From Phytophthora quininea (Eukaryota; Oomycota; Peronosporomycetes; Peronosporales; Peronosporaceae), in NCBI GenBank assembly GCA_011947345.1, contig JAAVTG010000695.1, positions 62,001-126,000 of the forward strand: 64,000 bases of DNA, written 5' to 3'. This document shows, piece after piece, positions 56,709-64,000 of the stretch. The notes beneath the pieces are model-generated. The model searched no databases and had not been told where the DNA came from. It was given only the letters and a program-made list of their open reading frames with translations. How positions within the stretch are numbered: the stretch's first letter is position 1; the number at the start of each line of letters is the position of its first letter. A program made the position numbers and the translations under genes.

Positions 56709-57231
56709 GGCGGATCGGAGCTCTAGAGAGAAAATGGCAGAGTGAACGGGTGTTGCAACACAGCTTTCGGAATCCGATCGAGCGGCTCAACTTGAGCCAC
56801 TCAAGTATTAGTATGGATAACTACCAAGCGACCGAGTCAATGCAGGCATGACGTGCTTACTCTCTACGAAAGAGATTTGTATTTGCATTGATATAGCAAA
56901 GGCAACTTGCACCGAGCCTCAGCAGGGATAGGCGTCCAATGGATTAAAGAATTCGAACGGGGTCACGTCCTGCCCGACGAGTAGAAGACACGCTTTCCTC
57001 ATGCGTCAACGCAGTGTTCGTAAAAGCTGCTTCCTTGTTGGCTTTAACAGATATCTTCAAATGCTAGGAGCAACACCACCGGTTGGAATTGACGACAGAA
57101 TGACAAACACGGAGCTTCAGCAATAACGAAAACCATATCTGTGACGTCGGTGGCCTATTCTTCCCTGGGAAATGTCTTTCGTCTGCTAGCTCACATGCTC
57201 ACCCAAAGAGAAACAGCAACCAGCTCATCTA
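56709..57231. other. Intergenic region, right end of duplication unit A
   Basis: The part 56928-57018 is similar to 60437-60529 downstream of copy B, giving the right limit of the repeated unit. No gene is seen. Confidence 0.5.
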
Positions 57232-57360
57232 CTCTTGCCCAGCATCTTGTCAATGTACGCGGCCACCTTGTCGCCGGTGCCGCCCAGCTTCTTGGCGTCT
57301 GCTCCATTGTCGACAGTCATAAAGCCGCGGCTATCCATAAAATTCAACGCTGCAACTTGC
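57232..57360 (-). pseudogene. Gene fragment (3' end) of unknown family
   Basis: On the minus strand an uninterrupted run reads MDSRGFMTVDNGADAKKL, GGTGDKVAAYIDKMLGKSR, then stop, with coding-like composition. Upstream of about 57360 the frame becomes non-coding in character. It looks like the C-terminus of a conserved soluble protein, but the family is not recognised. A functional very short gene or last exon is possible. Confidence 0.4.
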
Positions 57361-57606
57361 ACTGCGCTTGGCAGCCAAGCTGCTGGTCTCGTGCATAACG
57401 AGTCACTGCAATAACGCTAAATGTGTTGACAGCCATTGACGATAACGACAACCGTGTTGACTGGAGCGCCAGCCAACCAAGCACAACTGGCCGCGGTTTT
57501 GTTGTTGTTCGCCATGGCTCGTGAAGGCGTCCACCAGTTTCTGGTTCGCTGTGTTGGCTGCGGGCTTCTCGCGAGCTTCTTCGACCAGCCGAATTGTCTT
57601 GTGCTG

Positions 57607-57674
57607 CACTACTCATTAAATTGACTCCCAGAGCAGCTACTTCAGAAAAGCAAAGCAGCAGTGCATGTTGGGTA
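57607..57674 (+). pseudogene. Remnant of the 2OG oxygenase 3' end
   Basis: The reading EQLLQKSKAAVHVG followed by stop (57631-57674) matches the oxygenase C-terminus EQLLQKTKAAAHAG at 54322-54368. Flanking CACTACTCATTAAATTGA corresponds to ATTACTCATCAAATTGA. It marks the left limit of duplication unit B. Confidence 0.75.
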
Positions 57675-57765
57675 GACGTGAATGAGGCAAATTTAAGTGA
57701 CGAGAGAGTTCTCCAAACTCCGCAAAAACTGTGGTTATTGTGACACCACGGCTAACATCTTCAAT

Positions 57766-58778
57766 CTACTTTCTGAGCGCCGCAAACTCCTGGAACAGCT
57801 TCTTAGATTCCTCATTGCCTAGTAGATCATCGCGACTGGGTTTGCGTCCATGCTGCGTTTCGAAATCGTCTCGCCACCGAGTTAGAGCTTTCTCCACGCG
57901 CTCGAGTTTCTCGACTCGCGTCTCCTTTTAATCTCTACGGGAATGCTGTCCAGCATAGGTTGACAAAGGACACTCATCACGTCCTGCTTGTCAACACTTC
58001 CGTCCGCGTGCTTGGTCATCTGGAAGAGTATCCAAACCGTTAGCCAACCACTTCTCACAGACACAAGCCTCTTTCTCACCTTCACGAGCTTCTGCTCAGC
58101 TCCAGCACTTCCAAGAGGGATCAGCAGTCCGCCGCCCGGTTTCAAGTAGTTCAAAAAGCTCTCAGCCTCGGCCTTCGTCTCCACCGCCACGCCGACATGG
58201 ATGCAGTCATACTGGCCATCCAGTCCAAGGTCCTTCCCACTACTCAAGAGAACCTCCGTCTGCTTGTCCGCTGCTTCCTTACCCAAACATCGTCGCAAAT
58301 TCTGCTTAGAGAATTCCACTAATTCAGGGACAATATCTACGCCGGTGACACGTCCCAAGGGCCCCACCAAGTGCGTCATCGCAGCCACCAGAATGCCAGA
58401 GCCACAACCGACGTCCACCGCAGTATTGCCAGGCTGCAGATGCGTCTCCAACAGCCCCAACACTTGAGCGTGTTGCTGGGGAGTGGAAATCGTCGCCACC
58501 GTGCCGATCTTCAGCGGTCGGTTGGAATAGCGCTCGCTCGAGTCTTTGAAGGCCGCAGCCACGAAATCCCCACGGTCCACTCGCCTCAGCGCCGTCTCCA
58601 GCCGCGAGCCAGCGGCCACGACATTCGTTTGCACCAAACTGTCCACTAGAGCTGCATGGGACTCGCCTCCGATCTGGTGGCCGATGCTCGTAGCCACCAG
58701 CAGGTCCTCGGAGATGCCGCTCAGCACACTCAGAGATCGACGACCGAGCGCCCCACGAATACTCGACACTCGCAGCAT
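57766..58778 (-). CDS. Protein-L-isoaspartate O-methyltransferase, copy B (probably intact)
   Basis: Same protein as copy A with the T5 run (58153-58157) giving SFLNYLKPGGGLLIPLG in frame. SAM motif VDVGCGSGILVAAM is present. The intron near 58020-58080 is the same. One A is missing in the AAAA run near 57931; adding it gives KKETRVEKLERVEKALTRW and continues to DDLLGNEESKKLFQEFAAL, RK and stop at 57766, compared with an early stop at 57882 otherwise. Length is about 310 residues. The orientation relative to the protease (same strand, PIMT downstream) is probably ancestral because the coding end is continuous here. A mitochondrial location is inferred from the N-terminus. Confidence 0.88.
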
Positions 58779-58868
58779 TTCAAATGAAAAAGGTTTTCGC
58801 GAGTCATACCGAACACAAATACAACAAATTTATTTTATGGAAAATGGAGACAACCACTTCAACTTGGT

Positions 58869-60072
58869 CTACTTGCTCAACACGACCGGGACCGCCCAGG
58901 CACCGTGGCCTTCCATGTTGTAAATGTTGACCCCCTCTCAGCTAAGAAGAAACCGTGATCTCCCCAATTTGTACCATCGGAATTGCGTACGACCCAGTAC
59001 TTGACTCCCGTTTTATCATCCACACCCCACCCGACGAGACTCACGACGTGGGTCGTGCCCGGGTAGTTGGTCGAGTCCCGCAGGATGTAGCCGCCTTTGA
59101 AGCTACGATACTCTGGAGAGAGCGAGTACATGCTCACGACGATGGGGCCGCGATGGTAAATCTCGTTCATGGCCTGCAGCTGGAACTCCTCGGGCGTCGT
59201 GAAGTTGAGCGTGCCGAACTCCGAGATGTGGTACTTGACGGGGTCTTCCACTACGAAGCACTCGCCCTTGAGGTTGCACGTGTGGCACTGCGTCGCAGCA
59301 CAGTCACCGCTGCCCATCCAGGACGGGTGTGATGCAATGTACGGGTTGCATGTCAAATCGACGATGCCATTCTCGTGGATCCACTTGTGCGCGTACCGCG
59401 GGTCTCCACCGTGGCACGAGCCGAACGACCGCATGCCGCAGTCCAGCAGCACTTGGGGCGACAGCAGCACCTCGGTGTCCAGCCTGCCGGTCTTCTTGAA
59501 CCGCGCGATGCGGATCCGGTCGGACAGGGCGCTGACGGTTGCGAACGCCCAGCAGGACCCGCAGGCCCGCGGCACCATTTGGTTCATGACGCTGGTCGTG
59601 AGGCTGATGCCGGTACCGTTGTAGTCCCGCCAGTCCCAGTTCCGCGGCAGGTCGTCAAAGGAGTTGACAGGTGGAAGTGTCGTTACCACGTGCTCGGGGT
59701 CGTCGCCGCCGAGGAACCACCCGGCGCCTTTGTTGTTTGGGGCGGTGGGGGTTCGGCCGTGTCGCCGTCACCGGTTGCAGTGCTGATGGAGGTGCAGGAG
59801 GCCATCAGGTCGAGTTCCTTGTGCACGGCGTGCAATGAGAGCCCGCCGTTCGTATAGTCGACCGGTTGCTTGGGTGCGACCACCGCCGAGCTGAGGAAGA
59901 CCCCGAGAGCGACCCACCCGAGGACGGAGCCGATGGAGCGCAGTCGGTGGCGGTTGGTTTGCCAAGCAGATTGCAATGGTGTTGACGTTGCAGGTTGTGA
60001 CGCATTGGCATTGAGGAGCGAACTGGTGCGAGGCTGTAGCAGCGGCAAGTCGGACTTGTCAGCGACGACCAT
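58869..60072 (-). CDS. Cathepsin Z/X-like cysteine protease, copy B
   Basis: Start at 60072 (MVVADKSDLPLLQPRTSS), signal-anchor helix, then WDWRDYNGTG, PRACGSCWAFATVSALSD (catalytic Cys), THVVSLVGWGVDD (His) and VVRNSDGTNWGDHGFFLAE (Asn). The family usually has Ser/Trp-Gly after Asn; here it is Asp-Gly. The natural end reads VNIYNMEGHGAWAVPVVLS, K and stop at 58869 after a one-base shift at about 58937. A second shift near 59755 joins the N-terminal frame to HVVTTLPPVNSF. Compared with copy A it has ten extra residues (VDYTNGGLSL) after APKQP. Cathepsin Z is a carboxypeptidase; secretion or lysosomal location is inferred. Confidence 0.88.
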
Positions 60073-61193
60073 GGCGGATCGGAGCTCTAGAGAGAAAATG
60101 GCAGAGTGAACGACTGTTGCTTTCGGAATCCGAGTCGGATGCGTTGCGTCGAGCGGCTCAAGTACACCAAGCGACACGCAGTGGAGATGGATACATTTCC
60201 GACTTCTGATTGGGCAATGGCGGCGTGACGTAGCGTTGAAGCAAGCCAAATCTCTTTCGCAGAGAGGAGTGAGCAGGAAAGTCAGGCGTAGTGAAGGCCG
60301 CCAGGTTGCAATGGCCGTGGATTTGCGTCAAGGGCATGGAGAGCATTGTTGTACAAGCTGCAAGAAGCGAGCCGCAGTTGAGCCAACAACGGTCACCTTT
60401 GCCGTAGCCCCAGAAGGAAAAAGGCAGCATTGCGACGGGCGTCCAATGAGTTGGAGCTCTTAAACGGGGTCACATCCTTCCCGACGAGTAGAAGGCATGC
60501 TTTCCTCTCGCGTCAATGCATCGTGTTCGTTTCGCTGACAAAATTTGCGTTTGTTTTGGTTTCACGGATACTTTAATAGAAAAGTTGCGCGACCTCGAAC
60601 CTGGTCGGCTGAAATCGCTTGAAGCAGAATCTTCTAAATAAGTTGCTAGCGAGGCGGGGCCTTTACCATGGGTACCGCGCAAGTTGCACCGGCCATTAAA
60701 AGGGCTTTTACTGCAGTGCTCACCAGGCTTTATGAACATGGTGGTTTTCGGCCTCAGCTTGGCCAATTTCAGCCCAGATTCATGCGTTTTCGTAAGACAA
60801 AACTTAGGGTTTGACAGGGTGCGTCCGACAATTGGTCTTACCTTTGGCCAACAATGTATCTTATGATCTCACTTTTGTCTTGGTTTCACTATCAACATTC
60901 ATTAGGATACAGAAACATTCTCAAACATAACTTTTGTTGAGCAAAACGTACGACGTAGTGTCGTACTGCAATATCGGCATTGTTATTGGCCGAAAGTGGT
61001 GTTCTCAACCTTCTCAGCATTCGAAAAAGTCCCCACGACATCGCAGACACCTCCGCCCCCCTGCCACCCCCTTCTCTCTGATGGTTCAAGTTCCCCGGGC
61101 ACCAACGCAGCCTCGCCTCATGAAGACAACACGGAGCTCACACCACCTCGTGTTACCCAATCTCCCACCAGGAGCCAGTATTAAGTGCTGAGA
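60073..61193. other. Intergenic region between protease copy B and recombinase element 2
   Basis: The left half continues the duplicated flank to about 60529. The rest has no recognisable gene. A 7-bp palindrome lies at 60948-60966. Confidence 0.45.
60948..60966. repeat. Inverted repeat GTACGAC-GTAGT-GTCGTAC
   Basis: Perfect 7-bp arms around a 5-nt spacer, 228 bp upstream of recombinase element 2. The geometry resembles a tyrosine-recombinase core site, but it is short enough to occur by chance. Confidence 0.4.
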
Positions 61194-62911
61194 ATGTCAG
61201 AAACGCGTGCACTTCTTCCAAACCGCGTACCGAAGCTATATCCGTGGGATCACAGCATGGCTTCGTGCTACACAGCCCGATCCCGAGCACTTCTTTGACG
61301 AAGATGGTGGTCTTAACATCAAGAGTGCGTTCTCACCTCAGCATTTTGAGGCGTTTTTGCTAACCAAAATGAACGCAAGTGAGCGTCCGCTAAAGGTCAC
61401 TAGGTATAAAAGCGCTGTGAAGGACATTTACAGGCAGCAACGGCTGGCGCTCCCGACAGAGTATACGGAGGACATGAAGACGTTCTTTGCCGGGCTTAAA
61501 AGAGTCGAGGATACCAGGAATCAAACCAGTGCTGGTGAGGCTAAAATGGTCGGCAAGATGACGTTACCCTATTCAGTGTATGCCCATGCATGCAAGGAGA
61601 CGCTGCTGCTTTCAGACGGAGGCTTTTCACATTTGTTCCTGACGCTACAGTGGAATTTGATGTGTAGGTCACAGTCTGTGGAAAGAATTAACTCTGGTCA
61701 TCTAAGCAACGAGGATGACAGCATTGGCGTCGTATTTCACAAGAGCAAATCAAACCAGGATGGCACTGGCCCCAAAGATCCACGTCATGTGTACGTTAAT
61801 CTCTTCTCACCAGGAACATGTTGTATTACTGCGCTGGGCGTGTACTGGGCTTGTTGCCCACGACAAGGACCAGGGCCTCTTTTTCCTGGAGCGCTGCAGC
61901 GCAGCCGTTTTCGCAAAGCTTTCGGTCGTGCATTGAGTAAACAAGACAGCGAGCATGACTACGGAATGCATTCAGTGAGAAAAGGGGTAGTAATGTACGC
62001 TTGCAATGGCAGTACGGGCGGCCCGTCGATCGTGAATGTATGTCTGAGATGTGGATGGTCGTTGGGCGGAGTTCAAGACCGATATTTTCGGTACGAGGCC
62101 ACTGGTGATCAATTTGTAGGCAGGGTGGTGGCTGGTCTTCCCGTCGACAGTGCACAATTTGCGGCTTTGCCGCCTCATTTCAAAGATAACAGCAGCAGCA
62201 TTGTTCGAGAAGGTGCCACTAGCATGTTTCCGGCACTTGCAAATGATGCCAGCTTGCAGCCGATTTTGAAGTTGTGTTTGGCGTCGCTAGTATATCACTA
62301 CGATTTCTTGTCGTCGAAGCTCCCCATCATGCACTCACTTCGAGCATCAAGTCTGTTTCGGCGCTGCGAGTTACAGAGACATCTCGCGGATGTGCTTGTT
62401 CGTGGATGGCAGCGACTGGTATTCCCCTCAAGTTGGGATGTTTGGGCTGCAGAAGGAAATACAGATCACAGCATGTGCTCTTCCTGAGGCTTTGGCTCCT
62501 CGATTTGCGAAACTACTAGAAGAAATGGGGATATGCGGGGCTGGTATAACGCAGCAGCAGCTGGATACAATGCGTAGAGTGTTAGACGATCGCGAGCCGC
62601 GCTCGGACGCTGTCCATCCTCATGGTACTCCGCCGACAACAACTATTCACTTTTGGCCAAGCGACGGCAAGCTGCACGCACTTGCAGAAAGCTTCGACTT
62701 TCAGAGTACATATGTACTGCATGCTTGGCACCTGTGGTGGTTTGGGAACGAAGCCGCAGGCCAGCCTCCGTACAAGTCAGTGTCCACGCATGACCTGTCG
62801 ACACGAAAGAAGCGTCAAACTTACTCAGAATGGCGCATGATGATAGAGCACATTTCAGCTGCAATTGAGAGAGAGAGAGACTGGCTCGCTGCCTCCTTCC
62901 TCAATGACTGA
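61194..62911 (+). mobile_element. Crypton-like tyrosine recombinase element, element 2
   Basis: Possible start MSETRALLPNR at 61194, then a one-base shift to SYIRGITAWLRATQPD. A helical core-binding domain (HFEAFLLTKMNASERPLKV, SAVKDIYRQQRLALP) is followed by catalytic Arg in TLQWNLMCRSQSVERI, HSVRKG (H-x-x-R-K), CGWSLGGVQDRYFRYE (Trp box and nucleophile Tyr). At about 62400 another shift joins the C-terminal part (ALPEALAPRFAKLLEEMG), ending with VLHAWHLWWFGNEAAG and YSEWRMMIEHI, which resembles the GCR1_C DNA-binding domain of Cryptons. About 570 residues. It lies just right of the duplicated PIMT-protease unit. Frame breaks make activity uncertain, though they may be sequencing errors. Confidence 0.75.
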
Positions 62912-63649
62912 GCAGCAGGCAGCAATTCTCTGCGTCACTGGTGTGAACAGCCTGCCGCTCAGCTCCTCGACAAGTTCACGCAGAACTACGCAGCTGAAGG
63001 TCACGACGATGTTTGGTCTAGTTCGTCAAGCTGCACACAAAAACAACCCAAACGCACGCACGTTAGAGTTCAGACCCAGGAAGAAAAGGAAAGAAAACTA
63101 AATCCACTCACTTGTAGATCTGTTCTTGGCGCCTGCTTCTCCTACACCGTCTTAGCTGTTGTTGGCCCCGAAGTGCCCTTTTGACGAATCACAGTCCAGC
63201 GCTTCTTTGTCGGCTGACTGTTTACGAAGGCTCGACACAAGTGATTGTTCTACATCATAACGCGTTTTTGATGGGCGCATGTTTCGTTAGACAATGGCAT
63301 GTCAGTGAAACGTTTTACCAAAATATTGCATATGACGGTGCGACAAAAGTAATGAACAATCACTAACAGTCGCAGTAACATTGCGTAAGTTTGCCCCAGC
63401 CGTTTCTTTGGCGTTGCGATTGCATTTGTACCACAGCCAAGGATTGGTGAACTCTGTGTCCCACTTTCGGATCAAACGGGTTGACGAGAGGCAAGTTACT
63501 GACGGACCAATAGCGTAAGTCGATTAAGTCGCTTTCTGTGTCGGGTGTGCCGCTGAGAACTATCACTGCGGGTCTCCACCGGTCTCTCTTTTTTTTTTTT
63601 GAAGGGGGGATAAGGTCGCTAGCTCTCCTGCAAAACCTAGAACCAAGTC
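62912..63649. other. Non-coding region between two mobile elements
   Basis: No gene is seen. A T12 run occurs near 63588. Short minus-strand frames (63363-63837) lack motifs and overlap the transposase antisense. Confidence 0.4.
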
Positions 63650-64000
63650 TTATCAAAGAAGCCCGCCATCTGTGACCGATCGTGAGAAGTTGAGGATCCT
63701 CTCAGAGCTGTCTCCACGGACAAATTGTCGGCGGAAAAAGTCAAGTACAAGCTCCAGTTGACCAGCACGTGCTCAAGTTCGTCGACTGGCATAGCTACGA
63801 GAAGATCAAGGCCGGACCCGTGGTGACAAAACGGCATCGCGACGCACGTGTGAAGTGGGCTGCCGATATGGCGCTCATGGACGACCTGGGTGGTGCCATA
63901 TCGTCTTTAGTGACGAGAAGAAGTGTAGCCTTGATGATCCTGACGACATGACATTCAATTTCCGTAGGTGGATTCTAGACGTCCTGAGTACGTCAACATG
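63650..64000 (+). mobile_element. Tc1/mariner-like transposase fragment (runs off window)
   Basis: Reading VVTKRHRDARVKWAADMAL followed, after a one-base shift near 63895, by HIVFSDEKKCSLDDPDD matches the Tc1-type pattern in which FSDEKK carries the second catalytic Asp. Upstream (63770-63830) QHVLKFVDWHSYEKIKAGP fits the end of the DNA-binding half. The first Asp and the termini are not identified. The fragment is partial because the window ends at 64000. Confidence 0.65.

Noticed and set aside
1..64000. CRISPR arrays, rRNA or tRNA genes
   Set aside because: No direct-repeat arrays with spacers and no rRNA or cloverleaf signature were recognised by eye; tRNA absence is not proven without a covariance search.

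Overview
The window is nuclear DNA of an oomycete, most likely a Phytophthora-type member of the Peronosporales. This is inferred from very short GT-AG introns (about 60-130 nt), gene-dense GC-rich coding DNA, an oomycete-style C-x4-C-x9-C-x2-H regulator, oomycete Inr-like motifs close to start codons, and Crypton-type tyrosine recombinases. The species cannot be named from the sequence alone.

Most of the window is housekeeping sequence. From left to right it holds: a partial mitochondrial protein gene, a hypothetical gene, a small basic protein, a full-length ABCA transporter, a secreted GH17 glucanase, TFIIH subunit p34, tryptophan synthase alpha, a TPR protein, RAD54, and a long PPR protein. 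Two SLC17-like MFS transporters (21.3-28.1 kb) follow, with a tyrosine-recombinase element between them. Next come kinesin-5, the DEAD-box helicase DBP9/DDX56, a coiled-coil protein, a cationic amino acid transporter, proteasome ATPase RPT4, a PPIL6-like cyclophilin, an EYA-type phosphatase, RNase H2 subunit C, a ZNRD2/p27-like zinc-ribbon protein, a sugar transporter, a seven-module zinc-cluster regulator, a CCDC12/cwf18 splicing factor, cyclin H and a 2OG-Fe(II) oxygenase. Many neighbours are head-to-head with under 210 bp between start codons.

Two parts are rearranged. (1) The MFS pair is divergent at both ends but identical across about 1.35 kb including introns, the signature of recent gene conversion. 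(2) At 54.3-60.5 kb a unit made of the oxygenase 3' end, a protein-isoaspartate methyltransferase (PIMT) and a cathepsin Z-like protease is tandemly duplicated. In the left copy the PIMT segment is inverted, and the breakpoint lies inside the PIMT C-terminal coding sequence. Crypton-like recombinase elements lie inside the first locus and next to the second, and a Tc1/mariner transposase fragment runs off the right edge.

Almost every conserved gene carries one or more frame breaks that are repaired by one base in a homopolymer run. This looks like a consensus sequencing artefact rather than mass pseudogenisation, so gene limits below span the breaks.
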